Part shown: one piece after another, positions 6,174-12,949 of the stretch | Layout: each line of letters begins with the position of its first letter | Position numbering within the stretch: position 1 is the stretch's first letter | Assembly (NCBI GenBank): GCA_947458415.1 | Contig: CANGZG010000059.1 | Coordinates: forward strand, 1-12,949 | Source of the DNA: Comamonadaceae bacterium | GTDB lineage: Bacteria > Pseudomonadota > Gammaproteobacteria > Burkholderiales > Burkholderiaceae_C | Length of the DNA stretch: 12,949 bases | Reading direction: 5' to 3' | The notes under the pieces: generated by a model | The model's database searches: none | Told to the model about the DNA's origin: nothing | Seen by the model: only the letters and a program-made list of their open reading frames with translations | Made by a program: the position numbers and the translations under genes

Positions 6174-7928
6174 TCAGGGTTTGTCACTAGCCAATGACGT
6201 GGTTTCTTTCAAGCCCGCGTATTGCGTGTGGCGCTGAATAAATACCAATTGGTTAATTTTTTCGTCTGGCACGCCCAAGATGGCCAAGGTATGCGTGGCC
6301 AAACTCAAGCTGACCTCAAACGCATCGGGAATCACCTCGTGCGCACCAGCCTGTTTGAGCAACACCATGTCGTGCTCATCTCGTGTTCTCACCAACACAG
6401 GCACGGTCGGCGCGTGTTTGTGTACCAAGGCGATCACCCCCAACGCGGTGGTTGTGTCGTCAAAACTCACCACCACGGCAGAGGCGCGGTTCAACCCCGC
6501 AGACACCAAGTTCGACAACTGAAACGAGTCCCCGACTTCAACCTGGTGACCGTCCAACACCGCAGACTTCACCACCTCGGGGTTCACATCCAACGCGATG
6601 TAAGAAATGTTTTGTTGCGCCAACAATTGACACAGGTTACGGCCTGTGTGACCAAAGCCGCAGACCAGCACATGGCGGTCAATCGCCATGGCATGGCTGG
6701 CGATGGTGGTGATTTGCAATGACTGACTCAGCCAATCATCAGGCGAGAAACGAAACACCAAACGATCGGCATGCTGAATCAAAAACGGTGTGGCCAGCAT
6801 GGACAACACCATGGCGGCCAATACGGGGTTGGACCAACGCGGGTCAATCAAGCCTTGCGCCAACCCCAGCGTCAGCAACACGAAACCGAATTCGCCCGCT
6901 TGCGCCAAATAGATACCGGTGCGCGAGGCCACCCCGTTGCTGGCCCCGCCCGCGTAGGCCAGCACAGCGATCAACAAAGCCTTGACCAGCACAGGAATGA
7001 TGGTCAACACCAACACCCACGGCCACTGTTGCTCGAGCACGTGCCAATCCAATTTCATGCCCAGCGTGATGAAAAACAAACCCAGCAACACGTCGTGAAA
7101 AGGTCGGATGTCTTCTTCCACGCGGTGTTTGTAATCGGTTTCAGCGATCAACATGCCCGCCATGAACGAACCCATGGCCATGGACAAACCTGCATGCTCA
7201 GTCAGCCACGCCAAGCCCAAAGTGATGAGCAAAATATTCAGCATGAACAGCTCTTCGCTGTTGCGGCGGTCGACGATGCGTAACCAAATGCGCATGGCCT
7301 TTTGCCCGCCCCACAGCAGCACACCCACCAACACCGCCGCTTTGAGCAAGGCCGTGGACAACTCTACCCACACATTGCCCTCGTTCATTTGGCCCAAGGC
7401 CGGGATGAGCACCAGCAAGGGCACCACGGCCAAATCCTGGAACAACAACGCACCAATCACTCGCCGGCCATGTTGAGAATCCAACTCAGCGCGCTCGGCC
7501 ATCATCTTGACCACAATCGCCGTGCTCGACATTGCCAATGCCGCACCCAACACCACGGCGCCTTGCCAATTCAAGTCCCAAGGTAAATTGAACGATGACA
7601 AAACAGAGGCAAGCAAAAAATGGCCGAGCAAGGTGCCCAGCAACATCACCAACACTTGCGCCATGCCAAAGCCAAAGACCATGCGACGCATGCTCATCAA
7701 CTTGGGCAGATTGAATTCGAGGCCGATCACAAACATCAGCAACACCACGCCCAACTCGGCCACCGATGCCACCGCCGCTTCGTTTTGCTCGACCAACACC
7801 CCACCCTGTGCCAAAAAAATACCTGCCATCAAATAACCCAACATCGCGGGCAAATGCAATAAACGGCAGCCAACCACGCCCATAACGGCAAACAAGAGAT
7901 AAATTAAAGCGGTGTCTAAAGCGAGCAT
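6174..7928 (-). CDS. kefC: Kef-type K+/H+ antiporter (CPA2 family) with RCK domain
   Basis: 584-residue inner-membrane protein, close to the usual length of KefB/KefC (about 600-620). The first about 385 residues form the Na+/H+-exchanger-type membrane domain with about a dozen hydrophobic segments, including LLFQDLAVVP (161-170, D165 in the ion-path helix). GLSMAMGSFMAGMLIAE (247-263) is followed by the acidic cytosolic loop HRVEEDIRPF (268-277), matching the KefC regulatory loop HALESDIEPF, then LLGLFFITLGM (281-291). The C-terminal part is a TrkA-N/RCK domain with VLVCGFGHTGRN (420-431) and an acidic residue after the second strand (D447) for dinucleotide binding. Family members exchange K+ for H+ and in E. 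coli are gated by glutathione adducts during electrophile attack. ATG at 7928; an in-frame stop lies about 24 bases upstream and no strong Shine-Dalgarno is visible. The flavin reductase gene arsH is divergent, 80 bp away; KefF-type ancillary subunits are also flavoproteins. Confidence 0.9.
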   Translation of the reverse strand: MLALDTALIYLLFAVMGVVGCRLLHLPAMLGYLMAGIFLAQGGVLVEQNEAAVASVAELGVVLLMFVIGLEFNLPKLMSMRRMVFGFGMAQVLVMLLGTLLGHFLLASVLSSFNLPWDLNWQGAVVLGAALAMSSTAIVVKMMAERAELDSQHGRRVIGALLFQDLAVVPLLVLIPALGQMNEGNVWVELSTALLKAAVLVGVLLWGGQKAMRIWLRIVDRRNSEELFMLNILLITLGLAWLTEHAGLSMAMGSFMAGMLIAETDYKHRVEEDIRPFHDVLLGLFFITLGMKLDWHVLEQQWPWVLVLTIIPVLVKALLIAVLAYAGGASNGVASRTGIYLAQAGEFGFVLLTLGLAQGLIDPRWSNPVLAAMVLSMLATPFLIQHADRLVFRFSPDDWLSQSLQITTIASHAMAIDRHVLVCGFGHTGRNLCQLLAQQNISYIALDVNPEVVKSAVLDGHQVEVGDSFQLSNLVSAGLNRASAVVVSFDDTTTALGVIALVHKHAPTVPVLVRTRDEHDMVLLKQAGAHEVIPDAFEVSLSLATHTLAILGVPDEKINQLVFIQRHTQYAGLKETTSLASDKP

Positions 7929-8008
7929 GGTGCTCGCAATGATAGGTGGTTAACATGACGCCGATGCTGATGTGCCATTTAGCATTCATTTACTGGTGAA
8001 GTATTTCA

Positions 8009-8710
8009 ATGAACGAACTCGATCTGCCCGCATTGCAAACGGCATTGCTTGACATTCCCAGCAACGACAAACTGCGTGCGACCCACTCGCTAGACCATCC
8101 GCCGCGCATCTTGCTTTTGTATGGTTCACTGCGTGCGCGTTCATTCAGTCGCTTGCTGGCTGAAGAGGCGGCTCGCTTGTTGCAAGCCATGGGTTGCGAA
8201 ACACGTTTTTTCAATCCCGAGGGATTGCCCTTGGCAGACGGTGCGCCCGAAGACCATCCGAAAGTGGTTGAGTTGCGCGATTTGTGCACTTGGAGTGAAG
8301 GCATGGTTTGGAGTTCACCAGAACGCCATGGCGCCATGACCGGCGTCATGAAAACACAAATCGACTGGATTCCGTTGGCGCTGGGCGCAATTCGTCCGAC
8401 ACAGGGAAAAACTTTGGCGGTGATGCAAGTCAGCGGCGGCTCGCAGTCGTTCAACGCGGTCAATCAAATGCGTGTGCTGGGCCGATGGATGCGCATGATC
8501 ACCATCCCCAACCAATCGTCTGTCGCCATGGCTTACAAAGAGTTTGACGAACAAGGCCGCATGAAGCCGTCGGCGTATTACGACCGTGTGGTGGACGTGA
8601 TGGAAGAACTGGTGAAGTTCACCTTGCTGACGCGCTCGGTGTCTGACTATCTGGTGGAGCGGTACAGCGAACGCAAAGAAGCGCAAGCGCTGGACACGAA
8701 AGTGCTTTGA
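8009..8710 (+). CDS. arsH: ArsH, NADPH-dependent FMN reductase
   Basis: 233-residue flavodoxin-fold reductase of the ArsH family, full length. Characteristic stretches are RILLLYGSLRARSFSRLL (33-50, FMN phosphate loop), WSSPERHGAMTG (101-112), QIDWIP (117-122), the TQGKTLAVMQVSGGSQSFN segment (131-149) and RWMRMITIPNQSSVA (159-173). ArsH uses NADPH to reduce flavin, quinones and azo dyes, and it oxidises trivalent methyl- and aryl-arsenicals to less toxic pentavalent forms. It is a soluble tetramer. ATG at 8009 with GGTGAAG eight bases upstream. The usual partners (arsR, arsC, arsB or acr3) are not in the window, and I see no ArsR-type operator in the 80-bp gap to the Kef gene. Identification is firm. 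Whether it serves arsenic resistance here or redox control of the divergent antiporter is open. Confidence 0.95.
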   Translation: MNELDLPALQTALLDIPSNDKLRATHSLDHPPRILLLYGSLRARSFSRLLAEEAARLLQAMGCETRFFNPEGLPLADGAPEDHPKVVELRDLCTWSEGMVWSSPERHGAMTGVMKTQIDWIPLALGAIRPTQGKTLAVMQVSGGSQSFNAVNQMRVLGRWMRMITIPNQSSVAMAYKEFDEQGRMKPSAYYDRVVDVMEELVKFTLLTRSVSDYLVERYSERKEAQALDTKVL

Positions 8711-8727
8711 CTTTTTGATGGCTTAGC

Positions 8728-8746
8728 GAGCACCAAGTCAGTGCTC
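8728..8746. repeat. Inverted repeat between arsH and convergent small gene
   Basis: Perfect six-base arms GAGCAC and GTGCTC around the seven-base loop CAAGTCA. It begins 18 bases after the arsH stop and touches the stop codon of the convergent gene (8745-8747). It has no U-tract directly after the stem on either strand, so it is at best a weak bidirectional terminator or an RNA 3'-end-stabilising stem. Confidence 0.4.
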
Positions 8747-8951
8747 AGCTTGCAGAACAGCACTGTTTTGGGTCCCACTTTTCACAGGCGTTGTTCGTTT
8801 TAACCTCGGGAAAGTGCGACATCAATTTGAATTTGCGCGCAATCTCTGAGGCCTTGTAGTAATCAAAGCCGCAGCGTAACCCGGTCTTGGCCGATGGCGA
8901 AGGCATGAGGTACTTGCAAGTCTGGCACAACGGCGGTGGTGGAATGTTCAC
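8745..8951 (-). CDS. Small cysteine-rich protein, unknown function
   Basis: 68 residues, soluble, with no signal peptide or membrane segment. Six cysteines: a CxxC at C9/C12, then C27 (in LRCGFDYY), C56, and a C64-C65 pair near the C-terminus. The CxxC...C...C layout could bind zinc or an iron-sulfur cluster. The start is a GTG at 8951: no ATG exists between it and the upstream in-frame stop near 8979, and the next ATG (the M at residue 16) would drop the CxxC. The ribosome site is poor. It is convergent with arsH (34 bp between stops, sharing the inverted repeat) and divergent from the restriction gene. I do not recognise the family by name. The ordered cysteine spacing and clean codon pattern suggest a real gene, not chance. 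Confidence 0.62.
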   Translation of the reverse strand: MNIPPPPLCQTCKYLMPSPSAKTGLRCGFDYYKASEIARKFKLMSHFPEVKTNNACEKWDPKQCCSAS

Positions 8952-9120
8952 GGTGTGTCTCTGGGATGTGAAAGTACATCAGCAATAGGTGTGCCACCTG
9001 TTGCGCAACATGAGCATGTTCGGCTTTACCGGAGAGCTTGCCAAAGTGCCGCAATGGGGTAGGTGGACGCATTTGTTAAATCACCAAACCCATCCCATGG
9101 GAAAGCACCAGCCGAATAAG

Positions 9121-9175
9121 AACAGTATTTATTAATTATTTAAATGGGATTTAATGCCATTTAATTGATACCATA
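9121..9175 (+). promoter_or_regulatory. AT-rich promoter region of the restriction operon
   Basis: About 55 bp of nearly pure A/T sequence in an otherwise GC-rich window, directly upstream of res. TTTAAT occurs twice (9150-9155 and 9160-9165), each five of six to the -10 consensus, but no good -35 hexamer is spaced for either, which suggests an activated or weak promoter. The rest of the gap from the small gene (8952-9120) shows no feature I can support. Confidence 0.4.
9140..9164. repeat. Palindrome (candidate operator) upstream of res
   Basis: Perfect eight-base arms TTAAATGG (9140-9147) and CCATTTAA (9157-9164) with a nine-base spacer, so the arms lie about 1.6 helical turns apart centre to centre. 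It overlaps both candidate -10 boxes of the restriction operon. The layout fits a dimeric repressor site, but no regulator gene is adjacent, so the binder is unknown. Confidence 0.5.
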
Positions 9176-9194
9176 GCGCTCATTTTTTCAGCGC
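9176..9194 (+). other. Short leader hairpin before the res start codon
   Basis: GCGCT and AGCGC arms (five base pairs) enclose a U-rich nine-base loop CATTTTTTC. The stem ends four bases before the res ATG at 9199 and occupies the place where a Shine-Dalgarno would be; none is visible. It could limit ribosome access. The stem is short, so chance is possible. Confidence 0.35.
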
Positions 9195-9198
9195 CGAC

Positions 9199-12015
9199 AT
9201 GACTGCTCCTCACTTCCAGCTTGAGTCTCTCCCCTACCAGACCGATGCCGTAGACGCAGTGGTGCGCGTGTTTGACGGCACGCCGAAAACCCTGGCCCAT
9301 GAACAAGCTGGAAACCGTTGCCCGTTGAGCTGGGAACAGTTGAAAGACAACATCCAAAAGCTGGCACACCGCCACCGCATCAGCGACGAGCGTTTGCATT
9401 TGACCGAGCCACTGCAAGGGCAGCCCATCGATATTTGTGTGGAGATGGAGACCGGCACTGGCAAAACACTGGTGTACTTGCGCACGCTCTACCGTTTGCA
9501 CACCGCGTACGGGTGGAACAAATTCATCATCGTCGTGCCCAGCGTGGCCATACGCGCTGGTGTCATGGGCACGCTGGCCGACTTTGGCTCGCAACTCGCA
9601 CAAGTCAGCGGTCTGAACCACCCTGTCCCTGCTTTTGAGTACGACAGCAGCCGCTTGCAGCAACTCAAAACCTTTATCGACAGCCCCCAACCCGCCATCA
9701 TGGTGATGAACAGCCAAGCCTTTGTGGGGCAAGGCCGCATCATCAGCAACGAAGAAAACGAAGCGCCCTTAGACGGCCTCACTTGGTTGCAAGCCTTGGC
9801 GCGCTGCCGACCGGTGGTGGTGATGGACGAGCCGCAAATGGGCATGGACACCGAAGCTGCTCTGAAAGCCTTTGCCGACATGCGCCCCTTGGCCAAGCTG
9901 CGTTACTCAGCCACGCATGCCAGTGGCCAAGCGCGCAACTGTGTGTACCGGCTCACACCTGCACAAGCGTATGAACAAGGCTTGGTGAAAAAAATCGAAG
10001 TACTGACCATTGATGCGCAAAACGCCGCTGGCAGTTTGCAACTCGAATTGACGGACACAAAAACTGCGCCGGGCCAACTCCCCAAAGCCAAACTCAAACT
10101 CTGGTTTCGCGGCGCTGACCGCGAGCTCCACTACAAAAAGAGCGCGTGGCTGTCAGCCAAAGCAGACTTGGCCCAAATCACCCAAAACAGAAACTATGAC
10201 GGTTGGCGCATAGACCATATTGAAAAGTCGCTCGAGTCCGGTCAATGGCGCGTGCGTTTTGACAATGGCCAAACATTGGTGCAAGAACAACCTATGGGCG
10301 AAGACAAAGAAGGCTTGTTTCGCTTGCAACTGAAGTGGTTGATACACAGGCATTTCGAGAAAAAAGCGCGGTTGGCACCGCTGGGCATCAAATGCCTGTC
10401 GCTGGTGTTCATCGACAAAGTGGCGAACTATCTGGCCACTGCGGCGGGTGACACACCGCTGATCAAGCGTTTGTTTGAAGAGGAATACATCGCCAAACTG
10501 CAATCCCTCACAGGAAAGACTCCTGACGCACAAGCAGTGCAAGCCGTTCAAGCCAGCTATTTCGCGCAAACTGGCCAAGGCAATTACACCGACAGCGACA
10601 ACGCCATGGCTAAAAACAGCGCCATCTACAAACGCATACTGACCGACAAAGCAGGCTTACTCAAACTGAGCGACCCGGTGGAATTCATCTTCAGCCACAG
10701 CGCCTTGGGCGTGGGTTGGGACAACCCGAATGTGTTCAACATTGCCACACTGAACGCGACACGAAGCCAGGACAAGAAACGCCAAGAGCTCGGGCGCGGC
10801 TTGCGCATTTGCGTGAACGAAAACGGCCAGCGCGTGTACGACTTGGATGGCACCGCTTTGGGTGAAGAACTCAACCTGTTGACTGTGGTGCCCAACCAAA
10901 GCTACCAAGCGTTTGCCCAAGACTACCAGCAGGAAATCGACGAGGCCTATGGCAAAGACTCGAACGCAGCGCCTCCCTTGCGAGAAAACCACAAAGGTCA
11001 ACTGAAAAAAAAGGTGCTGCAACGCCGCGACGATTTGTTTGCCACCGAAGCGTTTAAACAGTTTTGGGACAGCATGGCCCGCACCACCCGTTACACCGTC
11101 GCATTTGATGAAGAACAACTGTTGCAAGACGTGGTGCCAAAGTTGCGCGACATCAGCGTGCAAGGCTACAGCGCTTCGATCACCAGCGTGCGCATTGCTT
11201 TGTTGGAAGACACCGAAGCAGAAAACCCGCAAGTCACCACCAGTTACATGGGCAGTGCACAAGCCGCGCTGAAACCGCGCTTCGCCCCGCAAGACTGGGT
11301 GCAAGCCATCGGCCAAGACAGCCGTCTTTCACAAAAAGCCGTGTGGCGCTTGCTGCAAGAGGCTTTGAAGGACACCCATTGCGCCAAACAGTTTGTGCTC
11401 AACCCGGTGTTGTTTGCACAGCAAGCCAGCAGCTTGGTACGCCGCGCTGAGCGTGAACACATGTTGCGCGGCCTGCACTACACACCGACCGGCGAAGTGA
11501 TGCCATTGAACACGCTAAAGGCCGTGGTGGAAACTGTGAAAGACATTGCGCACACACCACAACGCGGTTTGTACGAGCAACAAGCCATAGACAGCGGCCA
11601 GGAAAAACAGTTTGCCGAAGCCGCAGACCAAGACTTGCAATTGATGTGTTTGCTGAAACTGCCCAGTGACTATTACATCCGCACCCCCGTTGGCAAATAC
11701 ACACCAGACTTCGGTTTGGTTTTTCAGCAAAGCGGTCACCACGCCATGGAATTGAATACCGCCCAAGCAGCCAAGCAAACCGCGTTTTTCGTGGTGGAAG
11801 TCAAAGCCACGCACGAGCTGAACGACACCAAAGCGCTGACCGATGAAGAAGTATTAAAGATTGAATGCGCGGCGCGCCACTTTGAAGCGCTGGGTTTTGC
11901 CACCCACATACAAGGGCGCACCGTGCATGTGCAACCCAAACATTTGTATGCCGCACCGCGCGACACCTATGAGTACTTCAAAAAAGTGGATGTGAACACG
12001 GAGTTGCAAACATGA
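9199..12015 (+). CDS. res: Type III restriction enzyme Res subunit (helicase-nuclease)
   Basis: 938-residue DNA translocase and endonuclease subunit of a type III restriction system, full length (family about 900-1000). The N-terminal FQLESLPYQTDAV is where the family begins, which fixes the ATG at 9199. The SF2 motor has Walker A METGTGKT (83-90), VVPSVAIR (112-119), motif II DEPQ (210-213, the Res-specific form of DEAD), motif III SATH (237-240), motif V near 500-515 (ALGVGWDNPNV) and motif VI QELGRGLR (529-536). The C-terminal nuclease keeps PD (836-837) and EVK (867-869) of the PD-(D/E)xK site. Res normally works only in complex with the Mod methyltransferase, which recognises the site and protects host DNA. 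No mod lies upstream, where it commonly is. Its stop overlaps the next start (ATGA), so it is co-translated with the DUF1016 nuclease. No Shine-Dalgarno; upstream palindrome and hairpin suggest control. Confidence 0.93.
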   Translation: MTAPHFQLESLPYQTDAVDAVVRVFDGTPKTLAHEQAGNRCPLSWEQLKDNIQKLAHRHRISDERLHLTEPLQGQPIDICVEMETGTGKTLVYLRTLYRLHTAYGWNKFIIVVPSVAIRAGVMGTLADFGSQLAQVSGLNHPVPAFEYDSSRLQQLKTFIDSPQPAIMVMNSQAFVGQGRIISNEENEAPLDGLTWLQALARCRPVVVMDEPQMGMDTEAALKAFADMRPLAKLRYSATHASGQARNCVYRLTPAQAYEQGLVKKIEVLTIDAQNAAGSLQLELTDTKTAPGQLPKAKLKLWFRGADRELHYKKSAWLSAKADLAQITQNRNYDGWRIDHIEKSLESGQWRVRFDNGQTLVQEQPMGEDKEGLFRLQLKWLIHRHFEKKARLAPLGIKCLSLVFIDKVANYLATAAGDTPLIKRLFEEEYIAKLQSLTGKTPDAQAVQAVQASYFAQTGQGNYTDSDNAMAKNSAIYKRILTDKAGLLKLSDPVEFIFSHSALGVGWDNPNVFNIATLNATRSQDKKRQELGRGLRICVNENGQRVYDLDGTALGEELNLLTVVPNQSYQAFAQDYQQEIDEAYGKDSNAAPPLRENHKGQLKKKVLQRRDDLFATEAFKQFWDSMARTTRYTVAFDEEQLLQDVVPKLRDISVQGYSASITSVRIALLEDTEAENPQVTTSYMGSAQAALKPRFAPQDWVQAIGQDSRLSQKAVWRLLQEALKDTHCAKQFVLNPVLFAQQASSLVRRAEREHMLRGLHYTPTGEVMPLNTLKAVVETVKDIAHTPQRGLYEQQAIDSGQEKQFAEAADQDLQLMCLLKLPSDYYIRTPVGKYTPDFGLVFQQSGHHAMELNTAQAAKQTAFFVVEVKATHELNDTKALTDEEVLKIECAARHFEALGFATHIQGRTVHVQPKHLYAAPRDTYEYFKKVDVNTELQT

Positions 12016-12949
12016 AAGACCCACACACCTTGGGTTCATCGGAAAAATCGGTTGAATCACTCAGCCAAGCCAGCCTGTATGAATCCATCAGAAGCTTGTT
12101 GCTGGCCTCCCGCACCCAAGTGCGGCAAACCGTTAACACCGCCATGGTGCAAACCTATTGGCACATAGGCCGCATGATTGTGGAAGACGAACAAGGCGGG
12201 CAAAAGCGAGCGGCTTATGGCAAACAGGTGTTGCCGGAGTTGGCGCGCAAGCTAAGCGACGAGTTTGGCGTGGGTTTTGACGTAAGTAATTTGCGCAATA
12301 TGCGACGCTTTTACCAGGCGTTTCCAATTCGAGAGACGCTGTCTCCTGAATTAAGCTGGAGCGCCTATCTGAGCCTGATCCGCATCGCAAACCCTCAAGC
12401 CCGCGAGTGGTATGCCAAAGAAGCCGCAGAGCAAGGCTGGAGCGTGCGGGCGCTGGACAGGCAAATTTCCACGCTGTATTACGAACGCCTGCTCAGCACG
12501 CAAGACAAAGCCAAGGCGCAAGTGCAAGACGAGGCCGCAGACAACATCGCCAAAGACGCAGCGCCCGACCCGCGAGACTTCATACGCGACCCGTATGTGT
12601 TGGAGTTTTTGGGCGCACCTGCCGTACCCGCTCTCTACGAAAAAGACTTAGAGCAAGGCCTGCTGAACCAGCTACAAACCTTTTTGCTGGAGCTAGGCAA
12701 AGGCTTTGCCTTCGTCTCCCGGCAAAAACACCTGCGGGTGGAAGGCGAAGACTGCTTTATTGACTTGGTTTTCTACTACTATGTGCTCAAGTGCTTTGTG
12801 CTGGTGGACTTGAAAGTGGGCAAGCTGGCGCACCAAGACGTAGGGCAAATGGACATGTATGTGCGCGTGTTTGACGAGCAGCACCGCCAAGAAAGCGACA
12901 ACCCGACGCTGGGCTTGATTTTGTGCTCCGAGCGCAATGCGGCGGTGGC
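12012..12949 (+). CDS. DUF1016/YhcG-family PDDEXK nuclease, 3'-truncated by window edge
   Basis: The first 312 codons are visible; complete family members are about 340-380 residues. The ATG overlaps the res stop as ATGA and is preceded by GGAG at 12000-12003, inside res, so translation is coupled but also has its own ribosome site. The N-terminal DUF1016 domain covers about residues 22-160 (YWHIGRMI at 49-56, SNLRNMRRFY at 92-101, LSWSAYLSLIRI at 114-125). The C-terminal PDDEXK nuclease domain follows from about 190, with FIDLVFYY (249-256, D251), VDLK (265-268, D266 and K268) and GQMDMYV (278-284). The second acidic residue is Asp, where many members have Glu. The family is found in restriction and defence loci and is thought to be nucleolytic; its exact role beside type III systems is not established. 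It may modulate Res or be an independent nuclease. What follows the window edge, possibly mod, decides the reading. Confidence 0.88.
   Translation, partial: MKDPHTLGSSEKSVESLSQASLYESIRSLLLASRTQVRQTVNTAMVQTYWHIGRMIVEDEQGGQKRAAYGKQVLPELARKLSDEFGVGFDVSNLRNMRRFYQAFPIRETLSPELSWSAYLSLIRIANPQAREWYAKEAAEQGWSVRALDRQISTLYYERLLSTQDKAKAQVQDEAADNIAKDAAPDPRDFIRDPYVLEFLGAPAVPALYEKDLEQGLLNQLQTFLLELGKGFAFVSRQKHLRVEGEDCFIDLVFYYYVLKCFVLVDLKVGKLAHQDVGQMDMYVRVFDEQHRQESDNPTLGLILCSERNAAV

Noticed and set aside
5942..6187. 81-residue frame bridging the antiporter stop and the carbonic-anhydrase-like start
   Set aside because: Its hydrophobic stretch comes from the T-rich intergenic region and its second half is a shifted frame of the Tat protein; no ribosome site.
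7486..7989. 167-residue minus-strand frame over the antiporter 5' end
   Set aside because: It is a frame-shifted reading of the Kef membrane domain with an Arg/Gly-rich composition.
8863..9072. 69-residue minus-strand frame overlapping the cysteine-rich gene
   Set aside because: Half of it is an out-of-frame reading of the small gene and the rest shows no ordered motif.
1..12949. Mobile elements, tRNA-linked attachment sites, CRISPR arrays
   Set aside because: No transposase or integrase, no tRNA-like cloverleaf, and no regularly spaced repeats were seen; transfer of the restriction locus is plausible but has no visible boundary in this window.

Overview
The window looks like a chromosomal stretch from a betaproteobacterium, most likely Burkholderiales/Comamonadaceae-like. 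This is inferred from the glnA protein sequence and moderate-to-high GC with many CAA/GCC codons; no rRNA or other taxonomic marker is present. It holds nine protein genes, two of them cut by the window edges. I see no tRNA, rRNA, CRISPR array, transposase or integrase.

Left part (1-1922, minus strand): the 5' two-thirds of glnA (glutamine synthetase) is preceded by a nitrogen-control region. That region has a sigma-54 -24/-12 element, an upstream NtrC-type palindrome, and an imperfect terminator that would insulate it from the gene upstream. The gene upstream encodes a stand-alone CinA-N/MoCF (molybdopterin-binding-like) domain protein.

Centre-left (1950-5422, plus strand): divergent from the MoCF gene by only 27 bp is an IorB-type molybdenum hydroxylase large subunit with a twin-arginine N-terminus. 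It is followed after 50 bp by an epoxide-hydrolase-type alpha/beta hydrolase with an Asp nucleophile. Together they look like a small oxidative catabolic or detoxification unit. The iron-sulfur small subunit expected for the hydroxylase is not here.

Centre (5431-8951): three genes make a possible stress or ion-homeostasis cluster: a Tat-exported beta-carbonic-anhydrase-like protein, a Kef-type K+/H+ antiporter with an RCK domain, and a divergent arsH flavin reductase without other ars genes. A short six-cysteine protein of unknown function lies convergent to arsH.

Right part (9199-12949, plus strand): after an AT-rich, palindrome-containing promoter region comes a defence locus. It has a full-length type III restriction (Res) subunit with helicase and PD-(D/E)xK motifs, joined by an ATGA overlap to a DUF1016/YhcG-family PDDEXK nuclease that runs off the window. 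No modification (Mod) methyltransferase lies upstream or between them, so it must be downstream, elsewhere, or absent.
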